From Bugulina stolonifera (taxonomy: Eukaryota > Bryozoa > Gymnolaemata > Cheilostomatida > Bugulidae), in assembly GCA_935421135.1 (NCBI GenBank), contig OW285192.1, positions 14,153,501 through 14,217,500 on the forward strand: DNA of 64,000 bases. The letters run 5' to 3'. The notes under the pieces are model-generated. The model saw only the letters and a program-made list of their open reading frames with translations. It was not told the origin of the DNA and made no database searches. This document shows, piece after piece, positions 12,071-25,300 of this stretch. The position numbers and the translations under genes were made by a program. The number at the start of each line of letters is the position of its first letter. Position 1 is the stretch's first letter.

Positions 12071-12917
12071 TTTAAAATTAATAACAGAAAACCTTTAGGG
12101 CCGGCCAGAATACTAAGAAAAGCTTTGAGTCTCCCAGGTTAGTTGTTCTAATCCGAGACCGAAAAAAACTTAAACCAGCTTAACAACATGCTATGCATAC
12201 TACCAATAGTACCACAAATTAATTATTATAATTATTATTTATTAGTTGCAATAACAGGAGTGGTGGTAGTAGTTCATAGTAATGTAATTATTATTATTTC
12301 AAAAAAAATCAAAAAATATACGTTTGGGACGTCAGGGGATGGCAAACCATAGCATCAGCTAACAAATTTTAAACTGTGAAGTAATAGCTTACGTGTGAAA
12401 TGACTTGTCACGAGTCCTGGGTGAGTTATTACTGCACAAAACTTTGGCATAACTAATTACATTCACGTGCAAAAGTGCAAACCGGAACTTTGTCTAAAGC
12501 AAAAAAGTGGGTCCTTACGGCTTCACTGGCTTTCTATATAGTACTGGCTCTATCCTACCTCTATGGATAAGCTCCTAACAACCCCTCAAAAACTTGTTGC
12601 ACTATCTCAGGTTCTTGAACTACATAATGATAAACAATCTAACTCTTTATGAAGAATAACCTCTACTGCATTAAGATCTCAATGTCACTATCACATGTGA
12701 GTAAAGAAGTAGTCAAGTAATTCATAAACGATAATAAAAATACAAGTCATGTAATACATGTTCATGTTGAAGTGTATTAACAATGTAATGAATATAATTA
12801 TTACCCCATTAGGTATGATAGACAGTTATAGTAGGCCTATATTATAATCACTGATTACAGACCCATTTATATTACATGGTCACAGTGACAGTGTACAGTG
12901 ATATGCATATTTTATAT

Positions 12918-13029
12918 AACATGATATAATAATAATTAATATAAATATTATATATTAATATTTACATGTACAACAATGTTATTGTTGTATATGTAAATAT
13001 TAATATATTTATATTAATTATATCATGTT
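12918..13029. repeat. 112-bp near-perfect palindrome (possible MITE)
   Basis: AACATGATATAAT at the left end is mirrored by ATTATATCATGTT at the right, and the arms continue through AATATTTACATGTACAACAA against TTGTTGTATATGTAAATATT with a loop of only a few bases. A few mismatches and a short indel occur. It may be a minimal foldback MITE or a replication-generated palindrome. Confidence 0.75.
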
Positions 13030-14285
13030 TGTTATGATTGATAATGATGATATCAGTTTTTGCAGGAAAGGAATTGAATAAATGTCATTTAAATATAAAT
13101 ATCAATATTAGTTGAATACAAAATTGAAATCAAAAAAATAAGCAAAACTTAAACTAAATATTTAAATTAAAATTTAAATAAATACACTAAAAATAATCTA
13201 AGTTCTACTTCTACTAGCCTACAATCTCTATGGTAGTAAAACTTTTATAGTTATTCCTTGGACCTTGGTTATAGTAAGTAAGTATTAGTATCAGTGTTTA
13301 AAGTTGATTAAATATAATAATTAATAATTACAAATAATAATAATATAGGCCCTATATACATTAATTATATAGAAGATAAAAAGATAATATTTTACTGTCT
13401 CGGATTTATCCACTCTTTCCTCATCAATTATCAAGAGTACACAATTCCTAAATTTGCTTATATTGGAAGGAAATAAAAAGCTGAGTATTGAGTTTTATCC
13501 TGTGCACTTAGACTTATACTTAACTAAGGCAAATTAGTGCTCAGATGAGCATTTGGTAATGAAAACTTGCCAACATGATGAACAATGCTAAAACTCAGTC
13601 TTACATACTCAAGCCGACTGACCTGTATCAGATATTGTTGAGCAAACGTAACATCAACAAAGGGAGCAGGTAGTCATAGTTTTGTTTTTAAAACAATCTA
13701 AACCGTAGGAAGTTGGCTTGATCAAATTTTTCACTCAACCATATTATCATTAGTGTGTTGTGATTAAATTCCTTACGGAGTACCATTTTAGTTTTAATTA
13801 GTATCATTTCTACTAAAATTGTAGACATACTAACACCATTTTTTAATCAAAGTCCTCAAAAACACCGTCAAGGTTGAACCAAAAACAATAAAGTGCTCAC
13901 TTTATAGTGTAATTAATAGAATTTCAAAATGGCGGGTTACGCTGTCTAAAATCACCCGTATGCCAAATTGCAAAAGCAACATCCTCTTGATGGACCTTTT
14001 TGTCCAAACTTTTAATGTGAGAATGTTCTCATGCTGAACTAATTACAATCTAATTGGGATTAGACTTGTAAATGTTAACAATGTGTTAGGCCTATGTATT
14101 CAATTCTTTTTCTTCAATTTTCTCTTTGATAGTCTTGAACATATAATATCTATATATAGATATATTTAATGCTTTTTTAACTATGTCAATCAAGGAGTTG
14201 TGGTATGTGAGTTGGTTAATTTACTACAATCCTCCAACTTTCCTGCAATTGTTCTATAAATATTGCACTGGTATAATTATTGTAG
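13030..14285. other. No gene recognised
   Basis: AT-rich DNA without supported exons. TAGGCCTA occurs near 14086. Upstream exons of the tentative gene at 14286-15712 might lie here, but none stands out. Confidence 0.4.
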
Positions 14286-15712
14286 TATCTGTATACAACA
14301 GTGGGTTATTGCAGTAACAGAGAAATTAGTACCAATGAGATTAACTAAACCATTGTTAGCGCAATGCATATTGTTACAGAAGTCAACTAAACAAATTCAT
14401 AGAACATTGGTGCCATCACTAATGTTAACAGAAGTGATCATTGCGATTACCACACACCCAAGTAGTTGGTAAGTTAACCTATCTAGTACTACGTAGATGC
14501 TGCTCTAATTCTAATTGTATTACAATCACATTTCAAGTTTTTGTGTTATGTCAACTGAACTATTTAGCCTATGCTCAGATCAAATGGAAATTGTTGACTT
14601 GGCTCATTTCATTTAAATAAGTACCTATTATTTTGCCATGTTCCGTGTTTCATGGCATTTCGCTCACACGTGCCATAGATTTTTTATTGTTTGCTTACCT
14701 TGATCTTATGTTCCACGGACCTTCATCGAATCTGATCGTTGACCAAGTTCTGTTTATTCAAATGAAGACGTTAACGCAACTTGCCTAAATTTGCCACTCA
14801 TTACTCAGTATCAATTTTGATTTGAACCACTACTGTCGCACCATTCAATATTTTCAAATAATCTTGTTCATCCTTTTTCAGTAAGATTGATGTGTTGCTT
14901 GTGTTTGATAACCTAGCTGCTGCCAAGAAACTGCTATTTTAATATTGGCTGATTTCACCTTCAATCAGCCTATGTTGGGAATTTTGGAAGCACTCAAGCA
15001 GTCAATATAAAACTGTGCTACAGAGATAGCCATAGGGCCTGCAACTCCATTGCATTGTTATTGTGGGCATGACTCAAACTTACTTGTTCATCGCTGTGCT
15101 CAAGAGTTATTTATAGAATGACAGTTGGTGTTGGCTCAATAAGATTACTGGCCTATTTGATGCTAGTAGCTTACCTATGTACATAAGTTACAAGTATAGA
15201 CTTAGGACAGGCATAGCCATAGGAACTTAACAGGTCTCAATGCTGACTGGAGGTCATAATAGCCAATATTCAAATGAGTTTATCTTGACTGCCACTAGGT
15301 TTGCAAAGACAAACAACACGTCAATCTTCATGAAATAAGATGAACAATATTCCTTGCAAATATTGAATGGTGAGACAGTAGTGGTTTAAAATGCATGCCA
15401 ACTGGGAGCTTATGGCGAACTAACCACTGTATATGTTCTGTAGGTTGGAGTCTAGTCTCTAGGAGGAAACGAGAGGAACGTGTAGTAGGTACAAATTCCA
15501 TACAAGTTAATATGACAAATGTCCAAATGAAAAAGACTGGTGGCTTCTACAATCGTGTTCAATATTTCCCTTGTGCAGTGACATGTGTTGTGCTTTGCAT
15601 TTTGATTCTGTTTCAGATTTTACTTCATAACTTTCAGAGGGCAAGTGAAGGTGGTGAAGATTTGACTAGACGTTCTAGAATTTCTTGTAGAAATGGAGCA
15701 TTGATCAAATAA
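14286..15712 (+). CDS. Tentative last two exons of an unrecognised membrane-anchored protein
   Basis: Exon 14286-14468 follows ATTATTGTAG and ends at a consensus donor (GTTG, then GTAAGT). Exon 15463-15712 follows a GTCTCTAG acceptor and ends at a stop. Both leave two bases, so they join in frame. The reading is a moderately basic region (VTEKLVPMRLTKPLLAQCIL), then RKREER, then a strongly hydrophobic helix (CAVTCVVLCILILFQILL) about 35 residues before the end. This suits a single membrane anchor with a short basic tail. I do not recognise the family. The foldback repeat 14824-15387 sits in the intron. No upstream exon or start was found, and chance open frames are possible. Confidence 0.33.
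14824..15387. mobile_element. Foldback (long inverted repeat) element, about 560 bp
   Basis: The left arm, starting GAACCACTACTGTC at 14824, matches the reverse complement of the right arm ending GACAGTAGTGGTTT at 15387. Similarity continues inward for about 140 bases with scattered mismatches (CACCATTCAATATTT; TTGTTCATC; AATATTGGCT). The middle 250 or so bases are not paired. No clear target duplication was seen. This is a non-coding foldback or MITE-type element. Confidence 0.72.
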
Positions 15713-16252
15713 CAATACAGCTCAACTCATTAAACAGTAAGAAATAGTGCCTCATTTATTCTTATTTTGCCAAATGTGGGTTGTGAACTAGTTAGTCTTA
15801 GTGTGGTGTAATAGTGAAGTTTTGTCAGTTGATGTATTGCATACATGCAGCCAACATGTGTATAGATAATCTAAGTGAAGGTTTGCTTGCAATCAGTATT
15901 ATTATCACATATTTAGCATAAAGAATGTTCCAACCACCCACAATACATTACCACTCTCTTATTGAAATGTGATGTACGTGATGCTTTTCTGGAAGAATGA
16001 GATATATGTGTGTTAGTAGTACATTCATGTCAAAATCCTAAGTGAATGTGTCCAGAGAGAATTGCCTGCAAGTGTCACTTTGTCAGTCTATCGTGTGGTC
16101 ATAATACTATGTGCTGTCATAACGATGTTTGGAATATTTATTTTCTTGTATATATATTAAACAATCTGGCTGAATTTTATGCAAACATTCCTTGAATATT
16201 TTCTTATGACATGTTAATGATTGTCTACCCTTGTATATTCTATACTATTGCA

Positions 16253-16365
16253 GGTTCTCTCTGCAGTATTCTGCTAAGTCAAGACCCCCCCCCCCCCCCC
16301 GCCATGAAGAGCATCATTTCACTTCCATCGTATGGTGGACCCGTTCCTGTGGAGGAAACTACCAG
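16253..16365 (+). CDS. Candidate first coding exon of muscleblind
   Basis: A TACTATTGCAG acceptor precedes 16253, so there is probably a non-coding exon further upstream. A run of about 15 C (about 16286-16300) lies directly before GCCATG at 16304. The coding part 16304-16365 reads [20 protein letters not shown] plus two bases and ends at a donor (CCAG, then GTATAA). Those two bases complete a codon with the first base of the exon at 30196, so this exon joins the finger-1 exon in frame across a 13.8-kb intron. Support is only phase, Kozak context and splice sites; if it is wrong, translation would start at the in-frame ATG at 30260. Confidence 0.42.
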
Positions 16366-19300
16366 GTATAATTGCTTTTCTGTTAGTCAAGAGTTATTAT
16401 TCGACCGTGCGTTTTGTTCCGTGAACTTCTCGTTTCGGAATGTAAAGCGTGCTGTTTTAACAAATAAAATTTTGGCATCATTGACAGCGCAGGAGAGCGG
16501 CTATGATGTATCGAGGCAAATATTTTAGAATAAATTGTGGATGGACTAGCCTAAACTGGATGAGTTTCTGCAGAACTGTTTATTGGGAATAAATGAGTCT
16601 GGGATTCCAATCCTTTTCGTTTCTACTCAGCAAATTTTTGTTCAGACCTCTGAGGTGTTTCTATGCTAGACTAATAGATCTTTCTCGGTGTCAAACTGAT
16701 TGGTGTTTATTCGGTGGCTGTGAATTGTGCTGACCAAGGCATGCTGACACCCAGTGGCAGCAGTGTGTTTGCTCTAAATTGTTACTAAAACCACCCAACT
16801 GATGCTGTCAGAGCTGGTCACAGCAACTAACCTGTAACTTATTGATCCTAGATATTATACTAATAATATTATTCATTTATTGAACAAACATTTATTTCTC
16901 CCTGCATTCAGCAAACAAAATAAACTGGTTCTATTTTAGGTTGCCATGGGAAATGGTGCTGGTAAGGCTGTTGTCAATATTGTGATCAGCGCAGCTACTT
17001 TAATTGTAAACTTCTTAGGCTAGCTCACGGTGTAATAGGTCTTAGCATGATGCTACTAAATTGGTTTGGGTTTTCTCATCCTAAATGCATGTAATTTCCT
17101 GTTTCCTTTGGATTTGGCGACAACAGAATGGAAATGCAAGTCGCTGGCTCGTGTATAAGTTATGTACATCTTTGTTCTAATTATATAAGGCTAGCGTGAT
17201 TTGTGCCTTTTGATTCTCCAGAGAACATTGTGTACTGCTTCCAGCCTCCTAACACCATCGATGTTGTATGCTGTCTGTGCTAACACGAGTTCCTTGGGTG
17301 TTTTAACTAATATTAATATAATGGTGTGTACATACATGTAACTTGGTATCTTAAAACACAGTCTATGCTCATCATATGTATATCACTTGTTCATTCTGTT
17401 GCTATACTTGACAGTGAGTGACATAAGAAAATCCAATTAACAGCTAGACTAAACTCACCTCAGTTTAAACTGGTTTCAATGTACCTGATATGTGTTTTGT
17501 GTATATCATGAACTGAAATTGAGCTACTTTGAGTAATTAGACCATATGGCTATGGGGAACATCTTCAACTTCTATTCGCAGCAGTGTTTCATCACTTTCC
17601 TAAGGTCACAAGATTGTTGTTGTCATTGTAATATTCCATCCCTTCTTCCTGTGTATACAGTTATTTCTAGTTTGTTGATGCTGCATCAGCCCTTGCGCTA
17701 AGTCATGTTTGCCAGCAGCTGAGTTCTATTGGGAAACCAATCCCTATTACTTTGCCCATCACATTAGTTTCCATGGAATCGTACACTACCTTGTGCACTT
17801 GGCTATCATTGCTTGACTTCCACAGCTTCTATAAAACACATCCTGTATTCTCAGTGAGTTTTGAATATAGCCTGTCCATAGGTTGCCTTTTCTTTGGACA
17901 TATTTGCAAGGTGATTTGTCAAAAAATAGGAAAATTGCTTTATTTTACTTTAATCGTTCATTTATTTAAGATTATGCAATTTTCTGAGCCAACACATCAG
18001 TCATTGTCAAATGTATGTCAGATTGAAGTGATGTTGGCTGTTTCTACTAGTGGTTAACTGTTACATAGCTACCGAAATTCACTGAGCTGCAATGAATTGA
18101 TGGTAATACCTGTGGCATAATGTTACGTTAGCTGTCCTAATGTACATGTATGTGCTCAACTACTCTGGTCTAGAGTCCTACAGATGATAAATGAGGATGT
18201 GATGGCGATATACAGAAACAAAATAAATCTAACTTTCAAGGCTGGCAAGAGAATACCCAATAATCGAGGTTCTCATGCAATATTGCCTTTGTTCTGAAAG
18301 AGGAAGTTATCTTCTCTTTCTGTTTATGAGTACCGAACCCATTGTCTCAATCGCTTACTTGGATCCAAGGCTAATGGGATAGTAGGAGGGCAGAGATTCT
18401 CATTAGCTCACCTTAAAACTTGGAGGAAATTGTGTCAACACAGACAAATTCATGTTTCAGCACATTTCTTCTCCGTAACCTGCTCTGTGGGCCTAATTAG
18501 ATTACTAGATTATGCATGCATTCTATTATGGAGAGAGGAGACAGGATGAACCTTGGCAGATGCTTAGTTCACTGAATAGATTACCCTCTATATCTAGTAG
18601 TGGTATCTTCACATCCTCTCTAGTGATCTCATGTCTGTGACTAGCTGATCCAGTGACTCATCCGCTCTCACCATCCGTGCCTTGCAATTCCTTTTACTCT
18701 TCTCCCTCTCTCTCGTGTTGTCATAATATATTGTAATACGGCATACTTTATATCGTTTCAAAACCAAGGTTCTGGGAATTGAATATATCAGGTTTGAATA
18801 TCAAGACCAATCTTGCTACCTTCATCTTCCCGAATTCTTTTATTATGGTTTCATATAGTCTACATATGGGTCATCTCTTCATGAGTAAATTATTATGATT
18901 TGCATGGAAGAAAATAAAGCCAAGGTTCCCAATATTCATGTAGCCTATGCACATTCAAAAGTACATATTGCCTAATTTAGAATTTGTTGTTGGCAGGTTG
19001 TCATTGTTTCTACTACTTGGAGGTATCATGTGGTAACAGAATATTCTAGGAGAACTATTGCTCCTTTATCTGCATAGACAGTTGAATACAATTATCATAA
19101 TCTAGACTTATAGTAGCGTTTTACCTCTCCCAACTGTTTTTTCCCATAATTAAACCATAGACAGCTACATTTAATCCATTTCCTCGAAAATAAAATTGGC
19201 CGACTTCCTTTGGAATTTTCCAACAAAAATTCTTTTTTTGGAGTGCTGGTTGTTTAGTTGTACTTGTATCATTGTTTATTTGGGAATTATTTGTGGGTAG

Positions 19301-22300
19301 CCAATCCAGTTTTCCTTGGTATTCCATCTGGAAGGGTGTGAATTTTTCCTTATTCGCTTTCCAAAGTTTACAGATTTGGTTTGGTTGGAATCTATCCACT
19401 AGCAGCGTGTGTACAGGCTGACATGGAGTACAATTTTTCAAACAGTTTAGCTCATGATTATATTCATGGGGATATGAGTGCCTTGGTTGGTTTCACCAGC
19501 TTGGAGAAAGTGAAAGTACAAGTCTTGGCATAATTATAGTAAAACTGTGATCAGAAATCCGTTATCTGTTCTTTGTTATTTTTGCAATGTTTTATGACTT
19601 TACAATGTATGTTGATTTTAGGAGTTTTGTTTGTTTCCAAGGAATGTCACAAATGTCAATTATGATGTCCTTTTATACTATCTAATATAGATTTGAATAG
19701 TTTCACACCTGTTAGCCCAGTGAATTTTGACAGCTATTACAACTGCGTGGTTTATGCTCTTTGGCCAATTTCTCTGTCGTTTGTGGATACTATTTGCTGA
19801 CTTTGCAACGGCTCTTGCCTAATTACTCTGTAATTATGTTGTGTTTAGATTCATCTCATCATCATCCCCTGGTTTACTTGATGCTATCGTAGACAAGCAT
19901 TTCACCATCATCATCATTACTAGTCATCTGGTATAGTAGTAAGGCTGCCACATGCTTGTTGTTTTTATACTGGGGTAACTTTTTGGCAAAAACCTTGTGT
20001 ATTATTTTATCAGTAAGCAACTGATGACAGGCAATTGTTTGTGCTCTATAATTCTACAGCATTGCTTGCCTTACCTGCAAACTAAACGCACTGGCAAATA
20101 TCTGCGGCTGTAATTCACTTTATTGGATGCCCAGAACCTCAGCTTTGCAGCTAAAGACTCCAGATTGTTACACTGGTAAGGTTTTGTGTTTAATTTTGTT
20201 ATTCATGTGGTATCTACCATTTCAGTTATTCTCTTTACCACAAATTATCTTTTAATTTCTACTGAAGCTTCTTAGTTTTGTCATCTACAGTAAAAATCGT
20301 AATTGAAATGTTAATGAGCCTCCTGGAAGGTCTTCTAACCTACAATTCATGCAATACAATTTCTTTTTAAAGCGTTGCTATTATTTATAAGTTTACAACT
20401 AAATATGTTAAAAAAGTAACATGCAGGCCTAAAGTATACCTGCGAAATGTTTAGTGTAAATACAATTAGGTAGTCAAGTAACTAAAGTCATGTAGACTTT
20501 TTAGTATGCCAACCAAGGCCTGTTGCCTGGGAGTATTATATTCAAAAGAATTTAGTTTATCGTTTGGTTACTCAGTTGTATTTGATTTGTCCATATTGAT
20601 TGTAATTATTTTAAATCACACTATTTTAATCATTACTAAAAACTAAACTATATAGCACACTTATATCTGATAGTGAATACTATTATAAATTACTATCAGT
20701 ACGTATAAATTAATATCATTGTACAATAGATAACAGATTCCAGGGCTCTTCATTGTAGGTTGCTGCTTCATGCCAACTACTTTTGATTTGAGTGAGAGTT
20801 GTCTTTTCCTGTTTATTGATTAATGCTGGTTTTTTATAGGGTCATGCCCTCATATGAGTTATCCCACAATGCATCGTAGTATCTGATGAATAAGTTAGTG
20901 TGTGTTGCTACTTGTATATGATTAGCTGTAATTTTTTACGCATAGTGCTTAGTGTTATCATTATCAATATACATGTGTGTGTGTGGGGTAGGCGCTATTT
21001 CAACACAAAACTAAGAGCATACATAAAGCCTTCAAGTAATATAACTACCAGCTCCTATTATTTGATGAATAGAGACACTATCTTATGGTTCATCTACAAA
21101 GGAGGAAGAACATTACTAGCACTTTGTAACTAATGTGGTGACTGTGAGCCACACTATTTGATATAGCTATAGAACACTTGTCTGAGACCAATTTGACCTG
21201 ATAATACTGATGAATGGTGAGGTGAGTGAACTTTATTATTTGTGTGCATCTGTTGACCTGGAAGAGTTGATCGTATTCTGGCCTTGTCTATTGCTTTGTC
21301 GTGCTACGATTCTCTTGGCTTACTTGCTTGAAAACCTCTGATAGTTAGCTACATTGGGGAGGATGCAGGTATGTCATCATATTCTAGAAACTTGAGGAGA
21401 CCCTTCACACCATATGATAGTATTCAAAGCTAGTTCATTTCGGTATTGCTGGTATGTTTATCTTTCTATCATATTGTGTATTGGAAGACATGTGTTATTA
21501 TTGACCCTTGAGGCACATAAATTTGATAAGACTTTGTGTTCATATATTCTGTGTAGTCTTATCTTCGCCCTCACACTTATGGAGATAGAACGCAGCAGCA
21601 GACGGCTGCCTTCCTACTCACTCGGGTTATCCTTTTGGTACTTACAGTACTAACTGACATGAGCCCATCTGTTCTAACATATCTGATTGTAATTAACATC
21701 AGTCTATATTCTATTGAGGTTGATTAATTTTAAAAACTTCACCTTGCTAATATGAATTCATTTGTTGTTAGATTCTTTGTCTACTGAAGTGTGGCAGTGG
21801 TATTATTTTAAGTTCGATAACTTTTACTGGATTGTGTATTTCTATACCCGGTAGGGTTTGTTCACCCGGTGTGAACTCGATTTTCCTGTGAGTTTGTTTT
21901 TCTGTCTGCTGTAGAATTTTATGTTGATGGCCGCCATTCTTGGGAACTGAATTTGTAAAGCTTATTTGTCTTCCTTTGTCCAGTAAAGATTTTTTAACAT
22001 TGAGCCACAGCTTGAGGTGATGAATGCTCTTATTGTCACTTGTGAATAGTAGTCATTTTTTCTTGTGAGTGTAGTTAATGTATGGAGTTATTAGCATTCA
22101 TTATTTCTATACTGCCAGTCAAGTGACTGCAATTGTACGTCCTTATATGTGTTCACTTTTCCTTCAAGCGATTTCCAATAATGACTATTAGCTCTCTGGA
22201 AGTAGATGGTGAATTTTGGCCATGCACATCCATTTTAGAACATACTGATCATGATCACAACAGAGCTCGTGCAATCATTCATAACTATTGATGGTACTGC

Positions 22301-25300
22301 AATTTAGCAGAAGAATCACATACCATAGCCCTACTACACGATGGCCAAACATTGCTTCCAATAAATGATGCGAATCGGCTAAGAAATAAAAAAGTTTACT
22401 TAGTTAGCACTGCTGATTTTGATAACCTGTTAATCTGCGATAATTAATGAGCCATGTAGAACTGCGTTACTAAACCTATTTGAAAAAACCAACAATGGTA
22501 TATCAGTCATACGAAGAATAATTTCTACCCTTTGTTCTATCTGACCATCTACAGAGTAGCGCAAACTGCAGAATCCATATCTGCTTTACTTAGCATCGTT
22601 GAGCATCTTTCCCAGCAAATATTTTCACATATTATCGTGATTGTATTGCCTGTTCTTTGGCTAAATCTATTATTCCACATCCCTTTGGTGATAAAAATCG
22701 CTACTCGCTACGCTCAACACAGCACATCCATGCCATTCTTTTTTTATTCGTAGTTTTCTATGCTTAATTAGATTTATCTGAATAGTATTATCCAATTTGA
22801 TATCAGTATTGACCATGACTTTAGGCTGAATTGCTAACTATCCAAGCATGCCACTCGCCTCATATAACTTCCATCCATATCGTAATAAGTAAATACTTTG
22901 ACTTGTATTTCTGCTAGGATTTTTCTATTGGTTACTAGTTGAATCAGTAGTCTTTTGGTGACAGTCAAACTATTTCTTTTTTAATAAAGCCATTAGGATT
23001 ATTAGTAGATATACTTGTGGATAGTTCACCTCAGAATCTATTTAGATGTTAATCCTTCTCAAGGTATAGATTTCTATACCTTGAGAAGGATTAACATTGG
23101 TTCCTTTTCTTGACAGGTTTTCTTCTATCATTGCACTATAATCTAATAATTATATGATTATTTATTATTCATCCATGATCTTTGGTTTGATCAAGATGAC
23201 TTTTCCATTACCAACCTATCTCTTCTCACAATCTCTCATCTAAATTGATTTTCATTATGTACAAGGAGCTGTAACCTCTAAATGCCTTTTCCATTGACAT
23301 TATAAATATTGTTCAGGTAGTTGATGTCTTTTTTATAGCTCTAAAGATAACATAGATAGCATTGATTAGTTTTGCTGACTAGATCCTATACTGGGTATAC
23401 TGTGGTATAGGAGATTAGAAGCTGTGTTGCGGTAGGGCAGCTCATTAGGTAGTGGGTGCTGTCTTCCCTTCATTTCCTGTCTAATATTCTACTGCTGTCA
23501 CTTCGATCATGCCATAGGTGACACCTGTGTGCTGATACCTCAATTTCCTTTAGTATGGGACTTTGTTTCTCCTAGGATATGAAATCTGGTTGTCGAATGG
23601 TGTCTCTGAACTGTCACAGGAAGCCATGTTTAGTCAGTTAGACGTATCCAGAGATAGAAATAATGCTTGTCATAGTTATTTGTGACTCTGTTTCGACATA
23701 ATGTATTGATGTACATGCAAGAACTGCTTGTAATTTGATATATGTTGCTATTCAATCTCTACATCTCAGATGGTTTGATTGGATTGTTCAATTCTGAGTT
23801 GCAGCTCTTGTTACAATTCTGAACTTTGTAGCTCGGCAAAGATACGTTTGAATAGATAGCTAGCTAAGAATGCATTAACCACTGTTACCACAAGTCCACA
23901 AGAGTTTGTATTTTGTTGTACCAGCATAAGGTGGCAAACTATTTATAGCTTTCTTCATGCTCAGCATTTTCTCCTTTGACTCAACCTGTCCACATTTTGC
24001 TGTATTTGACTAGTAGACTATATTTCTTGGTTTTTTTGAGGGCCAGAGGTAGAAGATTTAGATAGTTGCATGTTCTTTATCCAATCTGTTCCTTTGAATT
24101 GCTGGCTTGTTACAGATTAGCTGTCTTTCATCTACCTCCTTGTTGAGGCGGCATTCAATGAGTTGTAATAATATTTAGTTTGGCAGCATCCTCTCAACTG
24201 TACGTCATTGTTTTATGAACGTCAGCTTCAGCTCTGAAATAGGAATGGTTGTAAATCTATTAGAAAGGATGATGGCCTGTCATCATAACATGGTGACTGT
24301 CCCTACCTATACTAGATGAGTAGGCCTATGATGAATAGAGTCTTAGTTTGACTCTCTCTACACTCTCAAGTATCTCTTGGCCTAGAGGCACTAGCCTTAA
24401 CGTCACTATTAATACTTATAACACACAGTGACAGGTAATCTCATGGGAGAGCTTCGCTGACAAGAAAGATGCCATCTGATGTGTTTAGTTTAGCAGTTAG
24501 TTTCTCTCTGCAGAGTTGCGGAATTAAATTATTGTATTTATTTGCCGACTTTGCACATATGCAGTGAATGGAATTTCTCAAGTCTCAGTATTGTTTCCCA
24601 CTCGGAGTGCATCACACTTATTAGCTGTTGGAGAGAGTTGATCAAAATCTATAGGCATACACAACATTTAGCACGTAGGGCCTACCAGGATATTCAGCAA
24701 AACTGACATCAGTAGGACTTCTCTCTGAGCATTTAGGCCTATTGCTAGAAAAATTGCAAATTGGGTATTTCTTATGGTTATCTCAATAAAGAAGCTTATG
24801 CCAAAGCAAATAGACATACATGTAATAAATAGCAATATGTCTGTGTAGATAAGGCTAACAAATACTTGGTTGTAAATAAGATGTAGTTGTACCCCTGTTC
24901 AAATGGAGACAATTCAAGTGGTACAACAAACAATCACTCTGATGATATTGGAAAGATGAGCTCCGATTTCATTCTACTAACACATCTACTTGTAGCCTGC
25001 ATAGAATTTACATGTATGTACATGAATATACTAGTGGGTAGTGGTACTTGAGTGAAACATCGCCTAGTATATAATCCCACTGCACACAAGGGCTAAATCA
25101 ATGAAATATAAGACAAAACATCTATCTTACTGGAGGTGAAGTATTTCATGGATGTATCAGGAGAAATATATACTGGCCTGGCGCAGTACTAGTGCAATAT
25201 GTAGTTGAAACTGAGGTGTTCTAATGTTGATCATAATTTATTTGTTACTTTGGAAACCTAATACATTCCAACTATAATTATGCTGGTTTTTGCATACTTG

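Larger units (their letters stand above)
8875..12574 (-). mobile_element. P-element/THAP9-like DNA transposon, degraded
   Basis: A long imperfect inverted repeat bounds this region: 8883-8980 and 12480-12565, with 25 consecutive matching bases (8883-8907 against 12541-12565) and a shared CTTTAGAC ... GTTCCGGTTT part. Between the arms, minus-strand exons at 9861-9682 and 9597-9451 read like the C-terminal part of P-element transposase/THAP9. P elements have terminal inverted repeats, usually nearer 30 bp; arms of about 100 bp are long. The exact outer ends and an 8-bp target duplication were not identified. A solo-LTR-like element (11144-11806) is nested inside, and AT palindromes lie near the right end. 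The copy is certainly non-autonomous. Confidence 0.7.

Noticed and set aside
19121..19441. 106-codon minus-strand frame in muscleblind intron 1
   Set aside because: No splice sites, no recognisable domain; plausible by chance in 14 kb of intron.
23046..23097. microRNA precursor
   Set aside because: Two-base loop and perfect pairing are unlike a pre-miRNA hairpin.
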